From contig CANRKN010000048.1 in the NCBI GenBank assembly GCA_947631215.1, positions 1 through 14,659 on the forward strand: DNA of 14,659 nt. Direction: 5' to 3'. The notes under the pieces were generated by a model that saw only the letters and a list, made by a program, of their open reading frames with translations, was not told the DNA's origin and searched no databases. The translations under genes and the position numbers were made by a program. Positions 1-7,002 of the stretch are shown in pieces (within the stretch, counting starts at the first letter, position 1; the number at the start of each line of letters is the position of its first letter). The DNA comes from an uncultured Oscillospiraceae bacterium. GTDB lineage: Bacteria; Bacillota_A; Clostridia; Oscillospirales; Oscillospiraceae.

Positions 1-1607
1 GCCCAGCCGGCCCACTTGTCGGCCAGGGAGTTGATCTGGCCGGTGAGCTTGGCCAGCTCCTTGTTGGGTATCTCCTTGCAGGCCTTGGCAAGCTCGGTGA
101 GCCGCTGGCAGGCAGCCAGCAGGCCGCCGAAGACGCTGTCGTTCCTCGCCTGCTTGGAGGTCTTCTTCTCCACGGGGACGCCCGCGGGCGTCTCGATGAA
201 CTGGCCCGCCGCCAGGTCGTAGATGGTGCCGGAATAGGGGGCGAAGGTGTTGAAGCCGTACTCGTCCCGCAGGCACGCGGCGTAGCTCTGGCACACCTCG
301 TCCTCGCCGTGGTTGACGAACACCAGCTCCGGCTTTTTCTCAAAGGCGGTGATCCACTTGATGAGCCCGTCCTTGTCGGCGTGGCCGCTCTTGCCGGGGA
401 AGAAGCATATCTCCGCCTTCACGGCCACCTCCTCGCCGAAGAGGCTGATCTTCTCCTTCCCGTCCAGGATGGCCCGGCCGGTGGTGCCCCCGGCCTGATA
501 GCCCACGAACAGCACCGTGCACTCCGGCCGCCACAGGTTGTGCTTCAAGTGGTGGCGGATGCGGCCGGCCTCGCACATGCCGCTGGCGGAGATGATGACC
601 TTGGGGTCCTTGTTGAAGTTGATGGCCTTGGACTCCTCGCTGGAAACGGACACGTTGAGCCCCGGGAACACCAGGGGGTTCACCCCCTGGTCCAGGAGGG
701 CCTGGGTGTCCGGGTCAAAGTAGACCCGGTCGCACTGGAGGAAGATGCCCGTGGCCTCGTTGGCCAGGGGACTGTCCACATACACGGGAAAATCCCCGTG
801 GCCGGTCACCATGTTATTCAGCTTGATCTCCCGGATGAAGTAGAGCATCTCCTGGGTCCGGCCCACCGCGAAGGAGGGGATCACCAGGTTGCCGCCCCGG
901 TCCAGGGTCCGCTGGATCACGTCCGCCAGGAATTGGACGTTGTTCCTATCGGCCTTTTCGTGGTACCGGTCGCCGTAGGTGGACTCGGTGACGACGTAAT
1001 CGGCCTCTTTCAGGTACTGGGGGTCGTTGATGATGGGCTGGTTGAGGTTGCCGATGTCCCCGGAGAAGACCACCTTTTTGGTCACGTCCCCCTCGGTGAG
1101 CCAGACCTCGATGCTGCCCGAGCCCATGAGATGGCCCGCGTCGGTGAAGCGGATGATGACGTTCTCGGCGATATGGACCTGCTCGCCGTAATTGCAGGGC
1201 CGCAGGTGGGCGATGGCCGCCTCCGCGTCGTCCATGGTGTACACGGGCTCCACGGGCGGGCCGCCGGCCCGCTGGGACTTGCGGGATTTCCACTCCGCGT
1301 CGGACTCCTGGATGTGGGCGCAGTCGCGCAGCATGATCTCGCACAGGTGGCAGGTGGCCGCCGTGGCGTAGATGGGGCCGGAGTAGCCCTGCTTGTACAG
1401 CAGCGGCAGGTTGCCGGAGTGGTCTATGTGGGCGTGGGTCAGAAGGACGAAATCGATGCTGCCGGGCTGGACGGGTATCTCCTGGTTGACGAACTGGTCT
1501 GCGCCCTGCTCCATGCCGCAGTCCACCAGGCCGAACACGCCGCCGTTCTCTATGAGGGTACAGCTGCCCGTCACCTCATGGGTGGCGCCCAAAAATGTCA
1601 GCTTCAT
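1..1607 (-). CDS. Beta-CASP metallo-beta-lactamase, RNA exonuclease-like (3' end cut by window edge)
   Basis: The visible 535 codons begin MKLTFLGATHEVTGS and have no stop before the left edge. The fold is that of the CPSF73-like/RNase-like metallo-beta-lactamases: THAHIDHSG at residues 57-65 gives the zinc ligands H58, H60, D62 and H63, with H159 (AGHLMGSGS) and D184 (SGDIGN) further on. A beta-CASP region and a C-terminal RMMBL-type part follow, with SASGMCEAGRIRHHLK, GKSGHADKDGL and VNHGE. Family members of this type are about 530-540 residues, so only a few codons are probably missing. The ATG has a GGGAG site nine bases upstream. It lies 67 bp after pfkA on the same strand but appears to have its own promoter. 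An RNA-processing role is family knowledge; the substrate here is unknown. Confidence 0.9.
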   Translation of the reverse strand, partial: MKLTFLGATHEVTGSCTLIENGGVFGLVDCGMEQGADQFVNQEIPVQPGSIDFVLLTHAHIDHSGNLPLLYKQGYSGPIYATAATCHLCEIMLRDCAHIQESDAEWKSRKSQRAGGPPVEPVYTMDDAEAAIAHLRPCNYGEQVHIAENVIIRFTDAGHLMGSGSIEVWLTEGDVTKKVVFSGDIGNLNQPIINDPQYLKEADYVVTESTYGDRYHEKADRNNVQFLADVIQRTLDRGGNLVIPSFAVGRTQEMLYFIREIKLNNMVTGHGDFPVYVDSPLANEATGIFLQCDRVYFDPDTQALLDQGVNPLVFPGLNVSVSSEESKAINFNKDPKVIISASGMCEAGRIRHHLKHNLWRPECTVLFVGYQAGGTTGRAILDGKEKISLFGEEVAVKAEICFFPGKSGHADKDGLIKWITAFEKKPELVFVNHGEDEVCQSYAACLRDEYGFNTFAPYSGTIYDLAAGQFIETPAGVPVEKKTSKQARNDSVFGGLLAACQRLTELAKACKEIPNKELAKLTGQINSLADKWAGW

Positions 1608-1641
1608 ATCACACGCTCCCTTTCCATTTTATTTTAATGTA

Positions 1642-1670
1642 AGTATAGCACAGTCATCCCGGGATGAAAA
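1642..1670 (-). promoter_or_regulatory. Promoter of the beta-CASP gene, with a palindromic spacer
   Basis: On the minus strand TATACT (1642-1647) is preceded by TGC, an extended -10, and lies 17 bases from a weak TTTTCA -35 (1665-1670). The spacer and the edge of the -35 contain the perfect palindrome TCATCCCGGGATGA (1654-1667), which could be an operator. The TATACT element with upstream TG is clear; the -35 matches consensus at only four of six positions. Confidence 0.55.
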
Positions 1671-1674
1671 GCCG

Positions 1675-2655
1675 TCATTTGTTCTTCGCGTGCATGGCCT
1701 CCAGCACCGCGTAGCGCTCCATCTGCAGGTGCTTTTGCTGATTCAATGCCTCCTCGATGGGCGTGGTCACCAGATCCCCGGCCTTGGTGCCGACGATGCA
1801 GTTGATCTCCCCATTCACCAGCGCCATGACGGCGGCGTAGCCCATGCGGGTGGCCATCTCCCGGTCCCGCGCGGTGGGAGAGCCGCCCCGCTGGATGTGG
1901 CCCAGGACGGTGACCCGGGGGTCCATGCCCAGCTCCTCCCGGATGCGGGCGCCGATCTCCACGGCGGAGCCCGCGCCCTCGGCCACCACGATCATAAAGT
2001 GGGTATTGCCCAGCATGCGGGACTGGCGGATGCGCTCGATGACGTCCCTGTCGAAGTCCACCTCCCGCTCGGGAATCAATACCGCCGTGGCGCCCACGGA
2101 GATGCCCACATACAGCGCCAGGTACCCCGCGTGGCGGCCCATGACCTCCACCACGGAGCAGCGCTCATGGCTCTGCATGGTGTCCCGGAGCTTGTCGATG
2201 CACTCGATGGCGGTGTTGCAGGCGGTGTCGAAGCCGATGGTATAGTTGGAGCAGCCGATGTCGTTGTCGATGGTGGCGGGGATGCCCACCACAGGCACGC
2301 CCAGCCGGCTCATCTCCAGCGCACCCCGGAAGGTGCCGTCGCCGCCGATGGCCACCACCGCGTCCAGCCCCAGGAGCTTGCAGGTGGCCACGGCCTGTGC
2401 CCGGCCCTCCTCGGTCATGTATTCCTTGCTGCGGGCGGTGTAGAGTATGGTCCCGCCCTGGGCCAGGATATGATCCACGGAGGAGGAGGTCATCTGGTAG
2501 AAGTCGCTGTGCACCAGGCCGTTCCAGCCCCGGCGGATGCCCACCACCTCCATGTCCTGCCCCAGCGCCGTGCGGACCACGGCCCGCACCGCCGCGTTCA
2601 TGCCCGGGGCGTCGCCGCCGCTGGTCAGTACGCCTATCCTCTTGATGTCGCTCAT
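1675..2655 (-). CDS. pfkA: ATP-dependent 6-phosphofructokinase
   Basis: The 326-residue product phosphorylates fructose 6-phosphate to fructose 1,6-bisphosphate, the committed step of glycolysis. Its length is normal for bacterial PfkA (about 320). Recognisable motifs are TSGGDAPGMN (11-20), IGGDGTFRGA (103-112), GIPATIDNDI (124-133) with the catalytic Asp of TIDND, VMGRHAGY (171-178) and GHIQRGGSP (252-260). The Gly in GGDG at the position that is Asp in PPi-dependent enzymes argues for ATP as donor. Ala rather than Lys in PATIDND agrees with that. The start has AGGGAAGC five to ten bases upstream, and a consensus promoter lies about 40 bp upstream. It is divergent from the acyltransferase gene and is followed on the same strand by the beta-CASP gene. 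Confidence 0.97.
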   Translation of the reverse strand: MSDIKRIGVLTSGGDAPGMNAAVRAVVRTALGQDMEVVGIRRGWNGLVHSDFYQMTSSSVDHILAQGGTILYTARSKEYMTEEGRAQAVATCKLLGLDAVVAIGGDGTFRGALEMSRLGVPVVGIPATIDNDIGCSNYTIGFDTACNTAIECIDKLRDTMQSHERCSVVEVMGRHAGYLALYVGISVGATAVLIPEREVDFDRDVIERIRQSRMLGNTHFMIVVAEGAGSAVEIGARIREELGMDPRVTVLGHIQRGGSPTARDREMATRMGYAAVMALVNGEINCIVGTKAGDLVTTPIEEALNQQKHLQMERYAVLEAMHAKNK

Positions 2656-2694
2656 GATGCTTCCCTCTTTTTCGGTAAAGTTTTTTGTATTTCC

Positions 2695-2723
2695 ATTATA
2701 CTCCCGCCCGGCTCATCCTTCAA
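2695..2723 (-). promoter_or_regulatory. pfkA promoter
   Basis: Minus-strand TTGAAG (2718-2723), a 17-base spacer and a perfect TATAAT (2695-2700) make a near-consensus sigma-A promoter. It is about 40 bases upstream of the pfkA start codon. Confidence 0.8.
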
Positions 2724-2781
2724 CGTCCGGCGAAAAATTTCCCTTTCCGGCATATTTGTCTGCGCCGCCGGAGCGAAAGTG

Positions 2782-2790
2782 TGCTATACT
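2782..2790 (+). promoter_or_regulatory. Extended -10 promoter of the acyltransferase/PAP2 operon
   Basis: TGCTATACT (TGn plus TATACT) lies 38 bp before the ATG at 2829. No convincing -35 is found at 16-18 bp, so this would be an extended -10 promoter. The same TGCTATACT string is used upstream of the beta-CASP gene at 1642-1650 on the other strand. Confidence 0.5.
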
Positions 2791-2828
2791 ATTGTTCGCT
2801 ATTCATGACCGGGAAAGGAGACGGACCC

Positions 2829-3605
2829 ATGCCGGACAAAAAAACAACGCTTCTCTATCGCTTCATACGCTGGATGGTGCGCCTGTTCTCCCCGAAGATG
2901 AAGGTGGAGGGCCTGGAGAACCTCCCCGATGAGCCCGTCATCGCCGTGGGCAACCACACCCAGATGTTCGGCCCCATCGCCGGCGAGCTCTACTACCCCG
3001 GCAGGCACTACATCTGGTGCGCCGGGCAGATGATGCACTTAAAAGAGGTCCCGGGCTACGCCTTTGAGGATTTCTGGTCCTTCAAGCCGAAGTCCGTGCG
3101 GTGGCTTTTCAAAATAGCCTCCTACCTCATCGCGCCCCTGGCGGTGTGCATCTTCAATAACGCCCACACCATCGCCGTGTACCACGACACCCGCATCATC
3201 ACCACCTTCCGGGAGACCCTGACCCGCCTCCAGGAGGGCAACAGCGTGGTCATCTTCCCGGAGAAGAACGAGCGGTATAACAACATCCTCTACGCCTTTC
3301 AGGACAAGTTCATCGACCTGGGCCGGATGTACTATAAAAAGACAGGCAAGGTCCTCTCCTTCGTGCCCATGTACATAGCCCCTTACTTAAAGACCATGTA
3401 TCTTGGAAAGCCCATTCCCTTCGACCCGGCGGCGCCGGTGAAGGAGGAGCGGGCCCGCATCTGCGCCCTTCTCATGGACGCTATCACCGATATGGCGGTG
3501 TCCCTTCCCGAGCACACCGTGGTGCCCTACCGGAACATCGGGAAGAAGAATTATCCCAAGAACAGACCCCTTGAGGTATACCATGATGAAAACGCCGGTC
3601 GTTGA
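2829..3605 (+). CDS. Divergent PlsC-like 1-acylglycerol-3-phosphate acyltransferase family protein
   Basis: The 258-residue protein has the layout of lysophospholipid acyltransferases: an N-terminal amphipathic stretch, VEGLENLPDEPVIAVGNHTQ (26-45) and a VVIFPEK block (140-146). It is related to a family common in Clostridia. The usual NHxxxxD catalytic motif is altered: NHTQMFG has Gly48 where Asp is expected. The FPEGTR block reads FPEKNE. The start at 2829 is preferred because AAAGGAG ends 8-9 bases before it; the frame is open further upstream but would cross the promoter. The 3' end overlaps the PAP2 gene by about 20 bp, so the two are probably translationally coupled. Acyl transfer is the family role, and the altered motif leaves substrate and activity open. 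Confidence 0.8.
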   Translation: MPDKKTTLLYRFIRWMVRLFSPKMKVEGLENLPDEPVIAVGNHTQMFGPIAGELYYPGRHYIWCAGQMMHLKEVPGYAFEDFWSFKPKSVRWLFKIASYLIAPLAVCIFNNAHTIAVYHDTRIITTFRETLTRLQEGNSVVIFPEKNERYNNILYAFQDKFIDLGRMYYKKTGKVLSFVPMYIAPYLKTMYLGKPIPFDPAAPVKEERARICALLMDAITDMAVSLPEHTVVPYRNIGKKNYPKNRPLEVYHDENAGR

Positions 3606-4257
3606 TTACCGCCGCTTCCGCTTCTCCCGGCTGAACACGCCGGAGTTTCGCCATTTGAAGCTGCTGGGCGGGTGGCTGGCCTATTTCGCCCTCTATTTCC
3701 TCACGGAGAACCTCATCCCCCCGGAGAGGTGCCACGTCATCCATATATGGCTGGACGACAAGATACCTTTCTGCGAGTATTTCCTGGTGTTCTACGTGGG
3801 CTGGTACGTGCTGGTGTTCGGGTCCCTGCTCTGGACGGGGCTTTACGACATCCAAAAGTTCCGGCAGATACAGACATACATCATGATCACCCAGGCCCTG
3901 GCCATGGCGGTGTACATCCTCTGGCCCAGCCGCCAGGACCTGCGCCCGGAGGTATTTCCCCGGGAAAACGTGTTCACGTGGCTTCTGGGCCTCATCTACG
4001 CCTTCGACACCAGCACCGGGGTCTTCCCCTCCCTGCACGTGGCCTATTCCATGGGCATACTGTCCGCCTTCCTGCGGGATAAAGACTTTTCCAAAGTCGG
4101 CAAGGTCCTCATGACCCTCTTCGTGCTGGGCGTATGCGCCTCGGTGTGCTTCGTCAAGCAGCACTCGGCGGCGGACGTGCTGGGGGCCATCCCCGTGTGC
4201 CTTGTGGCGGAGTACTTTGTATTCATCCGCCCCAAGCGGAAAAAGAAAAACGCATAA
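3583..4257 (+). CDS. PAP2 superfamily membrane phosphatase
   Basis: The protein has about 225 residues. From the first ATG pair, hydrophobic segments fall near residues 28-41, 66-86, 98-114, 132-160, 176-192 and 200-215, giving a multi-pass membrane protein. PAP2 signature parts are RQDLRP (117-122), PSLHVAYS (149-156, in place of PSGH) and KQHSAADVLGAIP (192-204), with the catalytic His194 and Asp198. Such enzymes remove phosphate from phosphatidate, isoprenyl pyrophosphate or similar lipids. A TGAGG site sits seven bases before the ATG at 3583; the adjacent ATG at 3586 is an equally possible start. The coding region begins inside the preceding acyltransferase gene, which suggests joint action on membrane phospholipids. 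The C-terminus is a basic tail, KRKKKNA. Confidence 0.88.
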   Translation: MMKTPVVDYRRFRFSRLNTPEFRHLKLLGGWLAYFALYFLTENLIPPERCHVIHIWLDDKIPFCEYFLVFYVGWYVLVFGSLLWTGLYDIQKFRQIQTYIMITQALAMAVYILWPSRQDLRPEVFPRENVFTWLLGLIYAFDTSTGVFPSLHVAYSMGILSAFLRDKDFSKVGKVLMTLFVLGVCASVCFVKQHSAADVLGAIPVCLVAEYFVFIRPKRKKKNA

Positions 4258-4261
4258 AGAG

Positions 4262-4294
4262 CCGGCCCGGAGCGCTCGCCCCGGGTCGGTTTTT
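4262..4294 (+). terminator. Rho-independent terminator of the acyltransferase/PAP2 operon
   Basis: CCGGCCCGG (4262-4270) pairs with CCGGGTCGG (4281-4289) through nine bp including one G-U, and TTTTT follows. It starts five bases after the PAP2 stop and ends just before the stop of the convergent bile salt hydrolase gene. Confidence 0.8.
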
Positions 4295-4296
4295 GT

Positions 4297-5268
4297 TCAG
4301 TTCTGCCAGTGGATCTGCTGGCCGGTGATGAGGGGAAAGCTCACGAGCTTATCCCCGTCCAGGTCGCAGCGGTGCATGTCTATCGCGGTGATCTGGCTGT
4401 TTTCATAGGTGGTGTAGTAGTAAACGCCCGTGTCCGTGTTGCAGCAGGAGGAGTAGATGGTGTACTCATAGCCGTGGTCCACCTTGCAGCAGCCCCGCTG
4501 CTGCTCCGCCGAGGCCAGGATGTGAAAAAACTGGCTGATGGACTCGCTCTCTGAGTCCCCGGACAGGGAGTTCATGCGGGTGAAGGCCGCCTTCACGAAC
4601 CGGGACGCGCTGGACATGTCCCCCGGCAGCCCCAGGCTGCCCATGCCCCGGCTGTAGCGTTTCAGCTCCACCTCCGGCGCCATCGCGTTCACCGGGTCCG
4701 CCGGGCTCAGGGACATGTAGTTGGCGAGATTCGTCATATGCCAGTCGAAGGTGGGGTTGTTGGTCATGACCTTCACCGGGTCGTCGAATATCTTGAGCCC
4801 GTCCGCCATGGGCTCCGCCACGATGCTCTCGTCCCGGTCCGCGATCATCCAGTGCAGGGGCGACAGGGGCATATGCTCTGCGAAGTCCTCTTTGTACAGG
4901 TTGAGGTTTGCCAGCAGCTTCCGCGCCTCCGCCACGGTGGCGCACTGGCCCAATATCCAGGGGATGAACTCGAAGGGGGTCACATTGTCCTTCACCGGGT
5001 CCAGGGGCTGGTAGACCGCGGTGCCGGGGAAGTTGAGCCCCGCCATACTGAGGCCCTTTTCGTTGGTGGCCTCGTAATATAGGGGATAGTCCGGCCCCAG
5101 GCTGGTCATGCCGATCATGGCGTAGTGGGTCCTCATCTGGCACATTTTCCGAAAATTGAATACAAAATTCCGGGGCGTCACCGTGACCCCCTCATGGAAG
5201 GAGATCTCATAATCAAAGTTTCGCCCGAAATAGTGGTCCTTCGTCTTATAGCTGGCCGCTGTGCACAT
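4297..5268 (-). CDS. bsh: Choloylglycine hydrolase family protein (bile salt hydrolase)
   Basis: This 323-residue Ntn hydrolase should cleave glycine or taurine from conjugated bile acids. After Met removal Cys2 becomes the N-terminal nucleophile. Alignment from memory with the Clostridium perfringens enzyme places the catalytic set at C2, R16, D19 (GRNFDY), N79 (GLNFP), N171 (NNPTFDWH) and R223 (SASRF). YYYTTYENSQITAIDM (283-298) is also typical. The substrate loop reads YSRGMGSLGLPGD (205-217). Full length and no signal peptide suggest a cytoplasmic enzyme. The ATG has GGGAGGA six bases upstream and a strong promoter 25 bp further. Penicillin V acylase is the closest alternative, but the similarity favours bile salt hydrolase. 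Confidence 0.92.
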   Translation of the reverse strand: MCTAASYKTKDHYFGRNFDYEISFHEGVTVTPRNFVFNFRKMCQMRTHYAMIGMTSLGPDYPLYYEATNEKGLSMAGLNFPGTAVYQPLDPVKDNVTPFEFIPWILGQCATVAEARKLLANLNLYKEDFAEHMPLSPLHWMIADRDESIVAEPMADGLKIFDDPVKVMTNNPTFDWHMTNLANYMSLSPADPVNAMAPEVELKRYSRGMGSLGLPGDMSSASRFVKAAFTRMNSLSGDSESESISQFFHILASAEQQRGCCKVDHGYEYTIYSSCCNTDTGVYYYTTYENSQITAIDMHRCDLDGDKLVSFPLITGQQIHWQN

Positions 5269-5293
5269 GCTCGTTCCTCCCTTCTTCTATCTC

Positions 5294-5322
5294 ATCATAC
5301 CACACCTCCGCCCGCTTTTCAA
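5294..5322 (-). promoter_or_regulatory. Promoter of the bile salt hydrolase gene
   Basis: Minus-strand TTGAAA (5317-5322), a 17-base spacer and TATGAT (5294-5299) are each one or two bases from consensus. The element lies 26 bp from the start codon, and its -35 is only 12 bp from that of the divergent peptidase promoter. Confidence 0.82.
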
Positions 5323-5334
5323 CACGCCCCCGTC

Positions 5335-5363
5335 TTGCGTCCATGGCAGAAAGGGGCTATAAT
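5335..5363 (+). promoter_or_regulatory. Promoter of the P1 peptidase gene
   Basis: TTGCGT (5335-5340), 17 bases, then a perfect TATAAT (5358-5363). The predicted transcript starts near 5370, about 25 bases before the ATG at 5395. Confidence 0.82.
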
Positions 5364-5394
5364 GGCTGCAACACAGCACAAAGGAGCGATACCC

Positions 5395-6441
5395 ATGGGA
5401 CTGCCCGAAAACTGCGGCCTGGACCTGCACTCCCACTGGCCCCGGGGGAAGCGGGACCTCATCACCGACGTGCCCGGAGTGACGGTGGGCCACGCCACCG
5501 TCCATGACGGGGACGTGCACACCGGCGTCACCGCCGTTCTGCCTCATCCGGGGGACCTCTTCCACGACAAGGTGACCGCCGCCTGCTGCGTACTCAACGG
5601 CTTCGGCAAGAGCGCAGGGCTGGTGCAGGTGGAGGAGCTGGGCACCATCGAATCCCCCATCCTCATGACCAACACCCTCAGCGTAGGGACCGTCCTGGAC
5701 GGGGCGGTGCGGTACATGCTGGAGCGAAACCCCGACATCGGCGTCACCACGGGCACGGTGAACTGCGTGGTCACCGAGTGCAACGACGGCCGCCTCAGCG
5801 ATATCCGGGGCCTGCACGTCACCGAAGCCCACGTCCGCCAGGCGCTGGACGACTGCCGGGAGGACTTCGCCGAGGGGGCCGTGGGCAGCGGCGCGGGCAT
5901 GGTCTGCCTGGGGCTCAAGGGCGGCATCGGCTCCGCCTCCCGCACGGTGTCTCTGGACGGGACGGGGTACACCGTGGGCGCTCTCGTGATGACCAACTTC
6001 GGCCGGGCCGGAGATCTGGTCATCGGCGGGCGGCACTACGATACCCGCCAGGCGGGCATGGCCCCGGGCAGGGACGCCGGCTCCATTATCATCGTCATCG
6101 CCACAGACATCCCCCTCAACGAGCGGCAGTTAAAGCGCACCGCCCGCCGGGCCATGATCGCCCTGGGCCGGGTGGGCTCCTTCTGCGGCACTGACAGCGG
6201 GGATATCGCCATCGCCTTCACTACCGCCAATAACCGGCCCCACGAGAGCGACAAGAACATCCTCCCCGCCCGGGTGCTCCACGAGGACAGCATGGACGCC
6301 GTCTTTGAGGCGGCGGTAGAGGCCGTGGAGGAGGCCATCGTCAGCTCCCTCTACCACGCCGAGACCACCGCCGGTATTCGCGGAAACCGTTACATGGGCC
6401 TGCAGGACTTCCTGAAGACATACGCCCCCGAGGAAGGCTAA
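5395..6441 (+). CDS. P1 family peptidase (DmpA/BapA-type N-terminal nucleophile aminopeptidase)
   Basis: The 348-residue product belongs to the S58/DmpA family, whose members self-cleave before a Ser and act as aminopeptidases, D-esterases or beta-aminopeptidases. ITDVPGVTVGHATV (23-36) is the characteristic N-terminus, followed by MTNTLSVGTVLDGAV (91-105), GAVGSGAGM (161-169) and GGIGSASR (176-183). DAGSIIIVIATDIPL (227-241) contains the expected cleavage site between Gly229 and Ser230. SGDIAIAFTTAN lies at 268-279. The start at 5395 has AAAGGAG ending nine bases upstream and fits the promoter; the open frame extends upstream through the promoter and is not used. The gene is divergent from bsh. 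Its stop codon shares its last base with the palindrome beginning at 6441. Confidence 0.92.
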   Translation: MGLPENCGLDLHSHWPRGKRDLITDVPGVTVGHATVHDGDVHTGVTAVLPHPGDLFHDKVTAACCVLNGFGKSAGLVQVEELGTIESPILMTNTLSVGTVLDGAVRYMLERNPDIGVTTGTVNCVVTECNDGRLSDIRGLHVTEAHVRQALDDCREDFAEGAVGSGAGMVCLGLKGGIGSASRTVSLDGTGYTVGALVMTNFGRAGDLVIGGRHYDTRQAGMAPGRDAGSIIIVIATDIPLNERQLKRTARRAMIALGRVGSFCGTDSGDIAIAFTTANNRPHESDKNILPARVLHEDSMDAVFEAAVEAVEEAIVSSLYHAETTAGIRGNRYMGLQDFLKTYAPEEG

Positions 6442-6481
6442 ATATTATCCCTTGACAAATCCTTTGTCAAGGGATAATATT
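6441..6481. promoter_or_regulatory. Perfect palindrome that is also a mirror-image bidirectional promoter
   Basis: The arms AATATTATCCCTTGACAAA (6441-6459) and its exact reverse complement (6463-6481) flank a three-base centre, TCC. On the plus strand TTGACA (6452-6457), 17 bases, TAATAT (6475-6480) reads toward the HTH gene. Because of the symmetry, the same TTGACA-17-TAATAT occurs on the minus strand (6465-6470, 6442-6447), reading back into the peptidase gene. The plus-strand transcript would begin at about 6487, right at the AGGAGG site, giving a very short leader. The adjacent HTH gene suggests an autoregulatory operator. No T-run follows either arm, so a terminator is unlikely. Confidence 0.7.
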
Positions 6482-6501
6482 ATGTCAGGAGGTGGATAAA
6501 T

Positions 6502-6981
6502 ATGGATGAGATCGCACGTATGCAGGAAAACCTGCTCCTGATCCGCCGTACAGTGGGCTGGACGGCGGAGGAATTCGGCCAGCGCATCGGCGTGACCCGC
6601 CAGACCATCAACAACATCGAGAGCGGCCGCAGCCGCCTGACCAAGACCCAGTACATCGCCATGCGCAGCATCCTGGACGCGGAGGTGCTCCAATCGCCCC
6701 CGGAGGAGACGGAGATGCTCCGGCTCGTGCTGGACGCGCTGGTGGACCACCCGGAGGACTACAGCGCCGAGGAGCGGGCGCGGATAAGGGAGAAGGCCAA
6801 CATGCTTGCCCCCGCCATCCTGGCCGGCGCCACCACCCGGGCCGACGTATCCAAACAGTGGCTCAAGGACGTGGGCGCCCTGGCGGGTCTCAGCGCCGGC
6901 GCATTGCTGGGGGCTCTCGGCGTGAGCGTGGGCCTCAGCTCCTGGCTGGGCAAAGCCCTGGGCGGGAAGCGCTGGCGATAA
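6502..6981 (+). CDS. Xre-family HTH regulator with C-terminal hydrophobic segment
   Basis: The 159-residue protein has an HTH_3/Cro-C1 domain at about residues 7-60, with TAEEFGQRIGVTRQTINNIE (21-40) as the helix-turn-helix. The linker is acidic, and a Gly/Ala/Leu-rich hydrophobic stretch (about 124-150, GALAGLSAGALLGALG) is long enough to cross the membrane once. AGGAGG lies nine bases before the ATG. It is the first gene after the palindromic promoter and is followed after 21 bp by the Cys-cluster gene, so it probably represses its own operon through the palindrome (inference). A membrane-attached DNA-binding protein is one reading; the helix could instead pack in a soluble dimer. Confidence 0.85.
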   Translation: MDEIARMQENLLLIRRTVGWTAEEFGQRIGVTRQTINNIESGRSRLTKTQYIAMRSILDAEVLQSPPEETEMLRLVLDALVDHPEDYSAEERARIREKANMLAPAILAGATTRADVSKQWLKDVGALAGLSAGALLGALGVSVGLSSWLGKALGGKRWR

Positions 6982-7002
6982 GGCGACGCGGGAGGTTGGC
7001 AC

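Noticed and set aside
309..1637. A long plus-strand open frame of about 440 codons.
   Set aside because: It is antisense to the beta-CASP gene, has no family resemblance and is rich in Val/Leu/Gly/His, as expected from the complement of GC-rich coding sequence.
1393..2808. A long plus-strand open frame opposite pfkA.
   Set aside because: pfkA on the minus strand has every family motif, a ribosome site and a consensus promoter; the opposite frame has none.
2656..2828. Possible riboswitch or leader RNA between pfkA and the acyltransferase gene.
   Set aside because: The space is accounted for by two divergent promoters and short leaders; no structured conserved element is visible.
5125..5394. 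In-frame upstream extension of the P1 peptidase.
   Set aside because: It would run through the divergent bsh promoter and 5' end; the ATG at 5395 has a proper ribosome site and matches the family N-terminus.
6441..6481. Palindrome read as the peptidase gene's terminator.
   Set aside because: The stem is AT-rich at its base and not followed by a U-tract; it contains promoter hexamers at correct spacing on both strands.
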